A stretch of 64,000 bases of DNA from Vibrio comitans (GCA_024346835.1 AP024867.1:992001-1056000); one strand, 5' to 3'. Positions 27,282-37,738 are shown, counted from the stretch's first letter. Made by a program: numbers and translations. The notes: a model not told the origin generated them from the letters alone.

Positions 27282-28859
27282 CTGCTTCATATAGTCTACC
27301 AAGAAGCCTGAGTAGCCGAGCTTGGTGCTCTTGAATGCCTGTTATTAAGCTCTGGCCACTGTATTCAAGAGTGTCTATACCTTCCAATTTCAAGAACATC
27401 CGACGTGCTGTTGTTTGCTTGTATTTTTGTTCTTCACCATAAGAATTCGTCGGTCGCCATCAGTTACTTTCGGATCTCGTGCTCTAAACTCGCGTACGCG
27501 AGAAGGCTAAGAGTCATGATTATCAGCAACGCTTCGGTCCGTTGAGGCTTCTTCAGAAAAATGGATGACGTTAGAAATTCTGGGCTTTTTAGTAAATGAA
27601 AACCACACTCTACTTTCAGTGTGATTTGTAATGCTCAAGTAACCCTGCCATTGTGTCTGTATCATTGGCCGCGAGTAGAAACATTCCCACTTTAAGCTTA
27701 GCCAGTTCGACTTTTTCTAGATCGGTAAAAGGCGTAGCTTGAATAAAATACTAATGTCCTGTGGGCTTCGCCCTTTTTTAGGGCGACCACTGTCGTGTAG
27801 ATGGGTTCTTTGAGGATACTAACTTGCGCAAAACTAAGTAAGTGGCACTGACTCGCAAACTCGTCCATTGCTTGCTCTGCATCAATCGTACAAGCAAACG
27901 GTTTTTTAGTGGGTTGGCTTAGGTTTTTTAGTTCTTTGGTGATGTTTTTATCTAAGCTTTTGTAGAAGCTTACTGCTTTTCGTTTAGTTGCTTGCTCACT
28001 ATGAACTAACAACTACTTCTGATTCACTGAGCCATAGTCAGCGTCGAGCCAACAGCCAGAATAGTCGTTATCAATAGAGCTTAACTGCTCTGGCTCAAGG
28101 GACAGAAAGGCTTGCTTGACCGACTTAATCGTCATTGGAACACGGGTGATAAACTTCTGTTTTTGCTCATCCAGTGAACGGATGCTCTCTTCAGTATACA
28201 ATGTTGCATCCGCGATGAAGTAGCGACTGTTCTGAGCGACCTTTAAACAGTGAATATGTTGCTTAGTCACACCTGAAAACGCTTTAGCATCATTCGTATC
28301 GCCAGTGAGTGCCTGAATGTACACGGGCAGACCTGCTTGATTCTCATATATTAACTCAAGCACGACTTGGTTTAGCTCTGGACCATGATCTCGACTGTAG
28401 CCTTTGACTAGTTTAATGGCATTAATGTCTTCGTCCTGTCCATACTCACCATCCACATGGAAGCTAGTGATATCAAGGTGAACAGAGCCCGTTTTAAGTT
28501 CAAGTTTATCAACAACATGCTCAGAAATGGCTTGATATAGAGCGGATACATTCGCTTCATACAAAGCATTCACCGTGCGACCAAGCACACCTTCAGTTAA
28601 ATGGTGGGCTAGATATCTTTGGCTAGCAACTTGCCGACAGGCTTAGTCTCAAAGAAGGCAGTTAACATGTGCAGCGTTCTACTGTGAAAACCTAAACCAT
28701 TTAAAATCATCGCTAAGACAGCATTTCCATGTAAGACGCTGTGTTCGAGTACTTAGGAATGATACGGTCGATAATGCCGGGCAATCCGACTCCATGGCAG
28801 AAAGCAGCGATTAACCCTAAGTAATCTAGACGTTTAATGACAGATTGAGGAGCAGACAT
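27247..28859 (-). pseudogene. IS1634-family transposase, multiply disrupted
   Basis: A whole transposase reading in pieces on the minus strand. The start MSAPQSVIKRLDYLG is at 28859. After stops and frameshifts, the longest intact piece is 28013-28588 (191 codons), with LDITSFHVDGEY and YSRDHGPELNQVVLEL followed by YIQALTGDTNDAKAF, the hallmark segments of IS1634-family (IS4-related) enzymes. Then come 27698-28012 and further relic segments (KLKVGMFLLAANDTD, LKLEGIDTLEYSGQSLI) to the stop at 27247-27249. At least three stops or shifts make it inactive. Together with the IS256 and ISAs1 relics it forms a junk border on the right side of the polysaccharide operon. Confidence 0.85.
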
Positions 28860-29184
28860 AATTAGCGCCCGATAAATAACAACAATAGTTCAAAGCTGGG
28901 GTCCACAGTCAAAAGTTATCTGGTAATAACCGCTATAAACGAACAATGATCACACTATTTAAATTCTCAAATCAGCTGCGGGATGATGGCTTAGAAGAGT
29001 TGCGGCTATTTTGGTTTAGCTGATCTTCTAGTTCGGCAAGCTTATTCCATAAAAATGGATGATATCCGTCGCCTCTTCAGGCGAATTGAAATCTGGTTAC
29101 GAAGGTAATGTTTACTTACTCATACCTCCGGATTGCCACCACTAAAAGATCACTCAAGTCAAATATGGGATCAAATTAACCTCG

Positions 29185-29382
29185 TCACATAACTTTGCTG
29201 TCAAGGTCTCGCAGTTGAAGAGTTACCAAGCAAGCAGTAAGAACTAATATATCAATTAGTGGATAACTGACCTTTGCTGACTGCCTTGGGTTAGCTAGTG
29301 TATGAAAACGCTTTGTAAAGATATCGGCCATCTTACTCTCTCCAAAAGAGAGTATAAGCTCAAACCTAAATTTTATCTTCAA
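29185..29382 (-). pseudogene. ISAs1-family transposase N-terminal relic
   Basis: 65 codons reading FHTLANPRQSAKVSYPLIDI followed by LVLTACLVT, the typical N-terminus of ISAs1-family transposases (the DPRQ..KV.YPL pattern). Everything after this region is lost. Between it and the IS1634 relic (28860-29184) I find no gene. Confidence 0.7.
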
Positions 29383-29484
29383 ATCAATCGTGTTAAGTGA
29401 TCACAAAACATTCGTGATCTCAACCTGTCCCTCACCGCTAATTATTCAACAGTACCATTTATTCAGTTTAATGCTTTGTAATAT

Positions 29485-31380
29485 TTATTTTTTTGCCGAC
29501 CAAACTAAGTCACCAATCCCATCTGTAGGGTTAAATTGAGTTGGTGCGTCAAGCAAAATCTGACGAATAGCTTGATGATCAAAGTTATGACACGCTTGAT
29601 TTAGGTTTTCAACAAGACATTCGAATTCAGCTTCGGTAAGGGACTCTTCATTGGCTGTCATTATGCGGCAATGCGCAGTTTTTTCTACGTTGTCACCAAT
29701 TAAAAGCTCTTCATAAAGCTTTTCACCGGGACGAAGGCCTGAGTAATCTATTTCAATATCACCAAGTGGCTGTTCTTCAGTTTTTATATCTAGCCCTGAC
29801 AGATGAATAAGGTTTTTAGCTAAGTCAACAATACGAACTGGCTCTCCCATATCTAGTACAAACACGTCCCCACCTTTGCCCATTGCGCCAGCTTGTATTA
29901 CGAGTTGAGCTGCTTCAGGAATGGTCATGAAATAGCGGATAATATCGGGGTGGGTAACAGTAATAGGGCCACCTTGGGCAATTTGTCTCTTGAATAATGG
30001 AATCACTGAACCAGAAGATCCGAGTACGTTACCAAAACGTACCATGCAAAAGCGTGTAGTGTGACTCGTTTTCTGAGAAAGCGCTTGCAGAGACAGCTCT
30101 GCTACTCTTTTCGTCGCCCCCATTACGTTGGTAGGACGCACTGCTTTGTCCGTAGAAATTAAAACAAAGGATTGCACATTAGCTTTTATCGCAGCTTGTG
30201 CCGTATAGTAAGTGCCGAAAATATTATTCCTAACCGCTTCAATAACATTATATTCAACGAGTGGAACATGCTTATAGGCTGCCGCATGGTAGACCGTATT
30301 CACTTTAAAGGCTTTCATTACAGTGGTGAGACGGTTCAGTCTTTGAATTGAACCGAGAATAGGATAGACCTTAGTATCCAATTGCTGTGTTTCTATCAGG
30401 TTTTGTAGCTCTCTATCTATTTGGTAAAGAGCAAATTCTGATGACTCGAATAGAACTATGCATGCAGGTAGTTGCTGAATGATCTGGCGGCAGAGTTCTG
30501 AGCCAATAGAGCCACCAGCACCGGTTACCATGACATTTTTTCCTTTGATGTTTGCTTCCATCAGCGATTGCTGGGGAGCAACAGGATCACGTCCCAATAA
30601 ATCCTCGATTGCTACGTCTTTCAGTTCATCGATTTTCGCTTTACCAGAAACAATATCCCCCATATCAGGGATGGTTAGGACCTCAGCTGAAAGATGAACT
30701 AATTCATCAAGTATCTCTTTTCTTCTGGCCCTAGAAACGCTCGGAATTGCTAACAAAACTTGCTGAACATTGTACTGGTCTATCTGCTTTTCGACATTGG
30801 CTATTTTGAGTACTTTTAATCCCATCATAATGGTGTTTTCAAGTGTTTTATCTTGATCAATAAATCCTACTACTTTGTGAGTTTCAGATGAGCGAAGGGC
30901 TAATGCTAACTGACGCCCTGCAGAACCAGCACCATAGATAAGTACATTCTTTCTATTCTTATCAAATGACTGACTAACTAGAACTCGAATAATTAGGCGG
31001 CTACCACCACAACATAAGGCGAGGAAAGCGCCATATATAATAGGAACAGAACGGGGCACATCTGAGTTGAAGTAATAGGCAAGAAGACCGATAGATACTG
31101 TAGATATCAAAGTACCTAGGCTTACGACATACAAAGCATGAAACGTAAGGTACCTCAATACGGCGCGATACAGCCCAAGTTTGGTGAATGCAAATATTGT
31201 TATGATTGCCGTACCGAGAAGCACGTTGTGATTGTCATACTTAGGTAGCCACATTAAATCCCCGAGACGAGCCCAGTGAGCTGCGTAGTATGACGAAATA
31301 ATGAAGAACGAATCTACAAATACGCTGATAATGCGTTTTGAAATTCGTGGTAAATTCCATATGTATTTAAGTTTGAACAT
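29485..31380 (-). CDS. WbpM/CapD-type membrane-bound nucleotide-sugar 4,6-dehydratase
   Basis: 631 residues: four N-terminal membrane helices (about 15-135), a first Rossmann-like domain with GAGSAGRQ (150-157), and a catalytic extended-SDR domain with GAGGSIGSEL (287-296) and STDKAVRPTNVMGATKR further on. This is the FlaA1/WbpM/PglF family that converts UDP-GlcNAc to the 4-keto-6-deoxy sugar, precursor of QuiNAc, FucNAc or bacillosamine. It is transcribed toward the polysaccharide operon, and no partner reductase or aminotransferase is adjacent. In many vibrios such a gene closes the O-antigen/capsule locus, so it probably serves this glycan or its first sugar. GC is closer to the chromosomal backbone than to the operon. 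Confidence 0.9.
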   Translation of the reverse strand: MFKLKYIWNLPRISKRIISVFVDSFFIISSYYAAHWARLGDLMWLPKYDNHNVLLGTAIITIFAFTKLGLYRAVLRYLTFHALYVVSLGTLISTVSIGLLAYYFNSDVPRSVPIIYGAFLALCCGGSRLIIRVLVSQSFDKNRKNVLIYGAGSAGRQLALALRSSETHKVVGFIDQDKTLENTIMMGLKVLKIANVEKQIDQYNVQQVLLAIPSVSRARRKEILDELVHLSAEVLTIPDMGDIVSGKAKIDELKDVAIEDLLGRDPVAPQQSLMEANIKGKNVMVTGAGGSIGSELCRQIIQQLPACIVLFESSEFALYQIDRELQNLIETQQLDTKVYPILGSIQRLNRLTTVMKAFKVNTVYHAAAYKHVPLVEYNVIEAVRNNIFGTYYTAQAAIKANVQSFVLISTDKAVRPTNVMGATKRVAELSLQALSQKTSHTTRFCMVRFGNVLGSSGSVIPLFKRQIAQGGPITVTHPDIIRYFMTIPEAAQLVIQAGAMGKGGDVFVLDMGEPVRIVDLAKNLIHLSGLDIKTEEQPLGDIEIDYSGLRPGEKLYEELLIGDNVEKTAHCRIMTANEESLTEAEFECLVENLNQACHNFDHQAIRQILLDAPTQFNPTDGIGDLVWSAKK

Positions 31381-31545
31381 TGAAGTACATCTTTTGACAA
31401 TCCAACCGTGATTTTAACGTCAAAAGGAGTTGTTGTCTGTAGGGGAGAGAGTAAATAATGCTCGATCAAATGTCAGAAGATATGCGTCAATTCAACAGTT
31501 TGTAAATTATTCCAACTAATGGAGTTGTGTTCAAAGGAAAAAGTA

Positions 31546-31575
31546 GCCCGATAGTAGATATCGGGCATGAATTTG
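31546..31575 (-). terminator. Terminator of malT
   Basis: 8-base stem GCCCGATA / TATCGGGC (31546-31553, 31559-31566). On the minus strand it is followed by CTACTTTTTCC. It lies about 75 bases beyond the malT stop. Confidence 0.65.
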
Positions 31576-31640
31576 TTAGCTAGACTGTTATGACTTAACC
31601 CTTATGGAGGGCAAATTTATTAGCTTAAGGTTAAATGAGT

Positions 31641-34346
31641 TTAATACCCCATCAAACTCAACAAGTTCTCAGCAGTCTCAATCGCTTCCTTTCTATTGGC
31701 TATATTCAATTTCTGATACAAATTACGGATATGCGTCTTAATCGTAGTCCCTGCCACATCCAACTCTTGGGCAATTTGCTCGTTGCTAAAACCAGAATAG
31801 ATCAAGTTTAGTACCTGCCATTCACGCTGGGTGAGGGGACTGGTACGAATCAGCTCTGGGATATTCGGGTGGTTTACTAGCTGGTTAACGAACTCTTCGT
31901 CAAAGTGGACGGCGCGGCTGCGTTGTTTGTTGCCGATTTCTTTGAGTAGTTGCAATGCGCGGTGGCGTTCAAGGTCACCGAGTTGCCCTTTGTTAACGAG
32001 TTTCTCTAGAAGTTTGTTGATACTTGCACCGTCTACAATAAAGTTGCCTAGCATGCCAGTTTGGTTGGTCATGCTAAGGGCGGTTTTTAGTTTCTCGCTG
32101 GCGGTCACGTCATTATCGAGTTTGATATTGAGTACCGTCTCGACAATTAGATTGCGGTTGATGTCTGTTACCAATCCGTGAGTGTGCGCTTGTTCTTGTA
32201 AGAAGGCGATGGTGTCTTGCGCTTCTTCTAACATATCGCAGGCAATTTGCGCGCGAGCGATGTTGCGCAGTTGCAGTTGATTAAAGTGGTTGGTCGCATC
32301 GGTTGGCGTTTCAGTCTGAATCAGCCAGTTATGAATTGCCGTGATGTCTTTGCTCGCTTGCCAGTACTGGATTTGCGAGAAAGAAGCATTCGCTGACCAA
32401 TCGACGTGGTAGTTTGATTCAGCGAGTAGCGCTTCAATGTTTTTCACGAAACGGCCTGCTTTATCCAGTTCACCTCGGCCCATTGCTACTCGAACCAACA
32501 TAGAATAACTATGGAGATGACCACTAGGCTGGTTTGCCAACACGTCGATGCCTTTGTATGCAGAAAGCTCTGCATCGTCTAATCGGTTCCAGCACCATTG
32601 GATTTGAGCGCGGGTTCTTAATAAGTGCTCATGCAATGGCACTTGCTGAAAGTGGTGTTCTTCGATGACCTTAAATGCCTGATCTTGAAGCTCATAGGCC
32701 GCTTGAATGAACCCTTGAGCGATTAAGATTTCGCTTTGCTGAATCAATGCCCACAATACATGGTGGAATACCTGATATTGACGAGCGAGTTTCTCAGTTT
32801 GCTGCATCATAGGTAGGGCGCGATCTAAACGGCCTAACACGTGGTTAACCTCACCAATGACAGAGGTGCCTACTATACGGCTTCTAAAGTCGTTGTTGTC
32901 GATTTGGCTTAATGCTAGTTCCGCCAATCGAAGTGCTTCTTCTGGCTTACCTTGGTTGATCGCTACTTGCGCTCTAAGCGCTCTGACTTGACCTTGCTCT
33001 TTAATCGATAGTGGGATGTTTCGCTTATCAAGCTCAAGTTTCGCTTCCGCTAGTAAGTCACCAACGGTGTTAAATCGGTGCTGGCTTTGTGCAAGCCAAG
33101 CTCTTAAAAGCGGTAGCTTGGCTGTTTTGTAAAGTTGATCGGTGTCCAACTCTGCAATAGCTTTTTCTAGCGTGGTTAATTCACCACTGTTAAACATCTT
33201 CCAACCATGCTCTTGCATGATGCTAGCGCATAGTTCTGAGTCTTTTGCGCGCTGTGCATGCACCAGTGCTTGGATAGGACGGTCGTGTTTAAGCCATGAT
33301 TGAGCCGCTGCAGTTTGCAACGCAACTTCCTGCTGGGGAAGGTGAGTATGGCGTTGATGCGTCAAAAATTCACTAAATAGGTTATGGAAGCGATACCAAC
33401 TATTTTCACTTGATGCAGTGCTTAGAAATAAACCGTACTTGTTGAGGTTGTCTAGCATGCTCAGAGCATCTTCGCGACCTGTCACATCAATGATCAACTG
33501 GTCACTAAAGTTGTCTAGTACAGAACATTGCATAAGAAATTCTTTGGTATCGGCATCAACGAAGTCAAACACTTCCTCTGCAAGGTAGTCCCACAAATGG
33601 GTATGATTAAACTCGCTGATATTTTGCAATGATTGCTGGATAGGTTTGTTTTGTTGCAGGGCTTGCACAGCAATTAACTGCATGGCTGATGGCCAACCTT
33701 CTGCATAGGTTCGCAGGTCATCGGCGGTAGTCTCGTCGATTTCTTCCTTCATGCGCATATTAAAGAAGCGTGTCGTCTCTTCTTTGTCGAACGCCAGCAA
33801 ATCGTCATCAATTTCGATCATCAGATCGCGCACACGAAGGTTTGCAGTGCCCAGTGGCGGGTTAGAGCGACTGGTGACGACAACTGTTAGGTTATCTGGC
33901 ATGTGCTTAATAAAGAAGCGCATTGCCTCGTGGATCTCTTCATTGTTAATGAAGTGGTAATCATCTAGCACTAAATAGGTTTCATGTACGTTGTTGGTTA
34001 GCTCACCAAAAATTTCACCAAATAATGTATGCAGGGAAGAGTATTGTCTCTTCTCGATTAGAGCCTGAGAGTTAGTGCAGGCATTATCCGTTGCCTTATT
34101 AAGCGCTTGGATGAAGTAGTTTATAAAGCGGTAACTGTCGTTATCACTTTCATCAAGGTTGTACCAACCTACATGAGCTTTGTCTGACAGCCATTGTGCT
34201 GCCATTGTGGTCTTGCCATAACCCGCTGGAGAGCGGAGTAATACTAACTTATAGAAAGGTGCTTGCTGGAGTAAATCCAAAACACGAGGACGTACAATTG
34301 CATTGTGAAGGCGTCCAGGGCGAGTCAGTTTTGATGGGATCCACAT
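31641..34346 (-). CDS. malT: ATP-dependent maltose regulon activator MalT
   Basis: 901-residue STAND-class regulator, same length as E. coli MalT; binds ATP and maltotriose and activates maltose/maltodextrin genes. Walker A AGYGKTT is at residues 41-47, a Walker B-like YLVLDDYHF lies near 124-132, a long TPR-like helical sensor domain follows (about 400-800), and there is a C-terminal LuxR-type helix-turn-helix (LTQREWQVLNLIYSGFSNEQ onward, about 830-895). Divergent from malP across a 799-base spacer, the standard arrangement. Assignment is firm. Confidence 0.97.
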   Translation of the reverse strand: MWIPSKLTRPGRLHNAIVRPRVLDLLQQAPFYKLVLLRSPAGYGKTTMAAQWLSDKAHVGWYNLDESDNDSYRFINYFIQALNKATDNACTNSQALIEKRQYSSLHTLFGEIFGELTNNVHETYLVLDDYHFINNEEIHEAMRFFIKHMPDNLTVVVTSRSNPPLGTANLRVRDLMIEIDDDLLAFDKEETTRFFNMRMKEEIDETTADDLRTYAEGWPSAMQLIAVQALQQNKPIQQSLQNISEFNHTHLWDYLAEEVFDFVDADTKEFLMQCSVLDNFSDQLIIDVTGREDALSMLDNLNKYGLFLSTASSENSWYRFHNLFSEFLTHQRHTHLPQQEVALQTAAAQSWLKHDRPIQALVHAQRAKDSELCASIMQEHGWKMFNSGELTTLEKAIAELDTDQLYKTAKLPLLRAWLAQSQHRFNTVGDLLAEAKLELDKRNIPLSIKEQGQVRALRAQVAINQGKPEEALRLAELALSQIDNNDFRSRIVGTSVIGEVNHVLGRLDRALPMMQQTEKLARQYQVFHHVLWALIQQSEILIAQGFIQAAYELQDQAFKVIEEHHFQQVPLHEHLLRTRAQIQWCWNRLDDAELSAYKGIDVLANQPSGHLHSYSMLVRVAMGRGELDKAGRFVKNIEALLAESNYHVDWSANASFSQIQYWQASKDITAIHNWLIQTETPTDATNHFNQLQLRNIARAQIACDMLEEAQDTIAFLQEQAHTHGLVTDINRNLIVETVLNIKLDNDVTASEKLKTALSMTNQTGMLGNFIVDGASINKLLEKLVNKGQLGDLERHRALQLLKEIGNKQRSRAVHFDEEFVNQLVNHPNIPELIRTSPLTQREWQVLNLIYSGFSNEQIAQELDVAGTTIKTHIRNLYQKLNIANRKEAIETAENLLSLMGY

Positions 34347-34428
34347 GGTTACTTACCTATTTGTTCTTTATTGTTATTTTTGGCTAGCCAATTTTAATTG
34401 TTTTTAGTATTCGTAAAGTTTGAGCTTT

Positions 34429-34465
34429 GGCACTATCTAAGGTCCTGAGTTGAGCTCAGGATGAC
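34429..34465 (+). repeat. Half unit of the mal-region palindromic repeat
   Basis: Contains CCTGAGTTGAGCTCAGG (34444-34460) followed by ATGAC, the same right-hand end as the full units at 34507, 37644, 40179 and 40323, but with no left half. Confidence 0.7.
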
Positions 34466-34506
34466 ATTTTTCGACATTTTTATATCCACACGCTATTTAG
34501 CGCACC

Positions 34507-34600
34507 GTCATGCTGGAAAGCGAAGCTTATCCAGTACCTTGGTGAGTGCGAAATTAAGCCTTTAGCACTCTCTAGAATCCTGAATCAAGTTCAGGATGAC
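34507..34600 (+). repeat. Mal-region palindromic repeat, full unit 1
   Basis: About 94 bases bounded by GTCATGCTGGA and TTCAGGATGAC. Each end forms its own small hairpin, and the unit contains the conserved centre GCACTCTCTAGAATCCTGA. Also found after malP and twice after malQ. Confidence 0.8.
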
Positions 34601-34867
34601 GTTTTTGCGTCATTATTCGCGTTTGTTTTAATGTAGTTAGTGCTTCGTATTTACTGAGTACTCCCACATCGGGTAGTGAGGAGTACTTTTACTTCCACAA
34701 TTTTTCCTGCCATCGATCCTGCTATGGATTACTCCTAGAATCCTCTATTTCTGCTTTCTACGCCTTAGATTTGTGATGAAGATCGACTATCCCTGCATTT
34801 TGAGAGGTCCGTTCGGTTAGGCTTGCACAAGATTTCGGGATGAATCACTTAATATGCAGTGGTTTCG

Positions 34868-34883
34868 CGTGATTGATTTCACG
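34868..34883. promoter_or_regulatory. Candidate CRP site upstream of malP
   Basis: Symmetric CGTGA-N6-TCACG matches the CRP half-site TGTGA/TCACA at four of five positions on each side. malP and malT are CRP-controlled in enteric bacteria. The run TTTTTT that follows means that a small hairpin terminator is an alternative reading. Confidence 0.45.
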
Positions 34884-35047
34884 TTTTTTGTAATACCGAA
34901 AATTAGTTTGCTCACACTCCTATCTGCTGGCTGAATGTGTATTTGCATTCTAATGTGATCATTGTCTCGCCTTGTATGGGGTCAGCCCCATATTGTGGGA
35001 TCTGGCTCAACAACTTGTTTCTCTCTCCCCCCCTACGCCCCGAATAC

Positions 35048-35080
35048 TCCTCCTAATACTCCCCCTTAATAGGAGGATGA
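35048..35080 (+). promoter_or_regulatory. Candidate MalT boxes upstream of malP
   Basis: The known MalT core is GGA(T/G)GA. Here GGATGA is at 35075-35080, overlapping GGAGGA at 35072-35077, with an inverted copy (TCCTCC) at 35048-35053. The spacing to the malP ATG (66 bases) fits activator sites, but the first cluster is near where the -35/-10 region would be expected. Confidence 0.4.
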
Positions 35081-35145
35081 AGCATTGCCAGCGTTAACGG
35101 ATGATGAACACAGATGGAAATTACTAAAACGATGAGAGTTCCTTT

Positions 35146-37599
35146 ATGAAACCAGCTCAACAAAAAAAGTTCGACAAAACACAATTCCAAGCAAACGTTA
35201 AAAAGCACCTTACTGCGACTTACGCAACGACTGAAGAAAATGCATCTACTCGTCAATGGTATCTAGCAATGGGCCAAGCCCTAGCTGAGTTCACTACCCT
35301 TGATCTGCTTAAAACTGAATCAGACGAAAAAATCACAAACGCAAAAAGCGTTAACTACCTATCACTAGAATTCCTTATTGGCCGTCTAACGGGCAACAAC
35401 TTGATCAGCATGGGCCTTTATGAGCAAGTGACTGACGCAATGGGTGAACTGGGCTTCAACCTAACTGACCTTCTAGAAGAAGAGCGTGACCCATCATTGG
35501 GTAACGGTGGTCTTGGCCGACTAGCAGCATGTTTCATGGATTCATGTGCGGCTCAAGAATTCCCAACAGTAGGCTACGGTCTTCACTACGAATACGGTCT
35601 ATTCAAGCAATCATTCAAAGAGGGTGCACAGCAAGAAGCACCAGATGCTTGGCGTGGTATTGAAGGCTACCCATGGGAACTAGTACGTCCTGAGATTGCA
35701 CAAGAAATTGGTTTCTACGGTCACGTTGAAACAGTAATGGAGAATGGCGAAGAGAAACGTCGCTGGGTTCCTGGTATGTCTGTTCGTGCTATGCCTTGGG
35801 ATCTGCCAATCGTAGGTTACGAATCAAACACGGTTTACCCACTTCGCTTGTGGGAATGTCAAGCAATCGCACCTTTCTCTCTAGAGAGCTTTAACAACGG
35901 CGATTACTTTGAAGCTCAGCACTCACTTATCGATGCGGGCAACATTACTAAAGTACTTTACCCGAACGACAACCATGAAAAAGGTAAGACGCTACGTCTA
36001 ATGCAACAGTACTTCCACTCTGCTGCATCTATCCGAGATATTCTTCGTCGCCACGAAGCTGCGGGTCACGCACTGGTTGATCTACCTAAGTACGAAACAG
36101 TACAGCTAAACGATACTCATCCAACTATCGCAATCCCTGAATTGATGCGTATTCTTGTTGATGAGAAAGGCTTTGGTTGGGATAAAGCATGGTCTATCTC
36201 TACGAAGACGTTTGCTTACACAAACCACACATTGCTTCCAGAAGCACTTGAAACTTGGTCTGAGTCGCTAATTCAGCGTCTACTTCCTCGTCATATGGAA
36301 ATCATCTACCGTATTAACCACGAATTCCTAATGGAAGTACGCGCTAAGTGGCCTGGCGATGTAGAGAAGCAACGTAAGCTTTCTATCATCCAAGAAGGTT
36401 TCCACCGCATGGTTCGCATGGCAAATCTATGTGTTGTTGGTTCTTACGCAGTAAACGGCGTAGCGGCACTTCACTCAGCGTTGGTTAAGAAAGACCTATT
36501 TCCTGAGTTCAATGAGCTATACCCAACGCGCCTACACAACGTAACAAACGGTGTAACACCACGTCGTTGGTTGAAGTTCTGTAACCCTGGTCTATCTGCG
36601 CTTATCACTGAGAAGATCGGTGACCAATGGCCAGCAAATCTAGATCAATTGTCTGACATTGCGAAATTCGCAGACGACAAGAAGTTCCAGAAAGAATACA
36701 TGGCTGTTAAGAAAGAGAACAAACAGCGTCTTGCTGATTGGGTTAAAGAGAACATGGATATCGAGCTTGATACCAATGCTATCTTTGACGTGCAAATCAA
36801 GCGTCTACACGAGTACAAGCGTCAGCACCTAAACATGCTTCACATCTTGTCTCTGTACCATCGTCTGCTGAACGATCCTGAGTTTGATATGGTACCACGC
36901 GTTGTGTTCTTCGCAGCAAAAGCGGCGCCGGGTTACCACCTAGCGAAAGAGATCATCTACGCAATCAACAAGATCGCAGAGAAGATCAACAACGACTCTC
37001 GCATCGGCAACAAACTGAAAGTGGTATTCATGCCGGACTACCGCGTGAGCCTTGCAGAGATCATCATTCCTGCATCTGACGTATCTGAGCAAATCTCTAC
37101 AGCAGGTAAAGAAGCATCAGGTACTGGTAACATGAAGATGGCTCTTAACGGCGCACTAACTATCGGTACGATGGACGGCGCGAACGTTGAAATCCGTGAA
37201 GAAGTAGGCGATGAGAACATCTACATCTTCGGTCTAGACGTTGATGGTGTTAACGAGACTCGTGCTCGCGGCTACAACCCATTCGACTACTACAATGCTG
37301 ATCACCTATTAAAAGCGTCTATGGACCTTCTACTAGGCGAAGAGTTCACTCCAGGTGAACCAGGTAAGCTACGTGCAACATTCGATAGCCTACTAGACGG
37401 TGGCGACCCGTACCTATGTCTTGCTGACTTTGCCTCTTACGTGAAAGCTCACGAAGACATGGGCGAGCAGTACAAAGACCAAGCAGGTTGGGCGAAGAAA
37501 GCGATTCTGAACACGGCTTTAGTTGGCAAGTTCAGCTCTGACCGCTCAATTCGCGACTACGTGAACAATATCTGGAAACTAGAACCAGTTAAGCGTTAA
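35146..37599 (+). CDS. malP: Maltodextrin phosphorylase
   Basis: Glycogen/maltodextrin phosphorylase of 817 residues that releases glucose-1-phosphate from the non-reducing end using phosphate and PLP. The PLP lysine is K664 in GTGNMKMALNGAL; also NYLSLEFLIGR, DPSLGNGGLGRLAACF and TNHTLLPEALE. No N-terminal regulatory extension, as expected for MalP/GlgP of bacteria. ATG preceded by GAGAG. Expected to be activated by MalT. The glucose-1-phosphate product can also feed the rfbA step of the glycan operon. A hairpin (37607-37635) without a T-run follows. Confidence 0.97.
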   Translation: MKPAQQKKFDKTQFQANVKKHLTATYATTEENASTRQWYLAMGQALAEFTTLDLLKTESDEKITNAKSVNYLSLEFLIGRLTGNNLISMGLYEQVTDAMGELGFNLTDLLEEERDPSLGNGGLGRLAACFMDSCAAQEFPTVGYGLHYEYGLFKQSFKEGAQQEAPDAWRGIEGYPWELVRPEIAQEIGFYGHVETVMENGEEKRRWVPGMSVRAMPWDLPIVGYESNTVYPLRLWECQAIAPFSLESFNNGDYFEAQHSLIDAGNITKVLYPNDNHEKGKTLRLMQQYFHSAASIRDILRRHEAAGHALVDLPKYETVQLNDTHPTIAIPELMRILVDEKGFGWDKAWSISTKTFAYTNHTLLPEALETWSESLIQRLLPRHMEIIYRINHEFLMEVRAKWPGDVEKQRKLSIIQEGFHRMVRMANLCVVGSYAVNGVAALHSALVKKDLFPEFNELYPTRLHNVTNGVTPRRWLKFCNPGLSALITEKIGDQWPANLDQLSDIAKFADDKKFQKEYMAVKKENKQRLADWVKENMDIELDTNAIFDVQIKRLHEYKRQHLNMLHILSLYHRLLNDPEFDMVPRVVFFAAKAAPGYHLAKEIIYAINKIAEKINNDSRIGNKLKVVFMPDYRVSLAEIIIPASDVSEQISTAGKEASGTGNMKMALNGALTIGTMDGANVEIREEVGDENIYIFGLDVDGVNETRARGYNPFDYYNADHLLKASMDLLLGEEFTPGEPGKLRATFDSLLDGGDPYLCLADFASYVKAHEDMGEQYKDQAGWAKKAILNTALVGKFSSDRSIRDYVNNIWKLEPVKR

Positions 37600-37606
37600 T
37601 CAAATA

Positions 37607-37635
37607 GCAAGGGTGGGAATTATTCTCACCCTTGC
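37607..37635 (+). terminator. Hairpin after malP
   Basis: 9-base arms GCAAGGGTG and CACCCTTGC with an 11-base loop, 7 bases past the stop. There is no T-run, so read-through into malQ is likely. Confidence 0.45.
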
Positions 37636-37643
37636 ACTCTGTC

Positions 37644-37738
37644 GTCATCCTGGAATTTGCATAGCAAATATCCAGGACCTTAGGAAGTACAGGGCTTACT
37701 AATGTACTTTCTAAGATCCTGATTTTCATCAGGATGAC
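37644..37738 (+). repeat. Mal-region palindromic repeat, unit between malP and malQ
   Basis: GTCATCCTGGA ... TCAGGATGAC, about 95 bases. The left hairpin (TTTGCATAGCAAAT) and the right hairpin (CCTGATTTTCATCAGG) are better paired than in the other copies. Confidence 0.8.

Larger units (their letters stand above)
34347..35145. other. malT-malP divergent control region
   Basis: 799 bases without a gene. The left third holds two hairpin-forming intergenic repeats (34429-34465, 34507-34600). The right part holds a symmetric CRP-like site (34868-34883) and MalT-box-like GGATGA / GGAGGA cores near 34838 and 35048-35080, the last close to the malP start. A pyrimidine-rich stretch with CCCCCCC lies at about 35024-35070. 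Confidence 0.6.

Noticed and set aside
34868..34883. The CGTGA-TCACG site as a terminator
   Set aside because: It could form a short hairpin with a T-run, but no transcript is known to end there; reported as a possible CRP site with low confidence.
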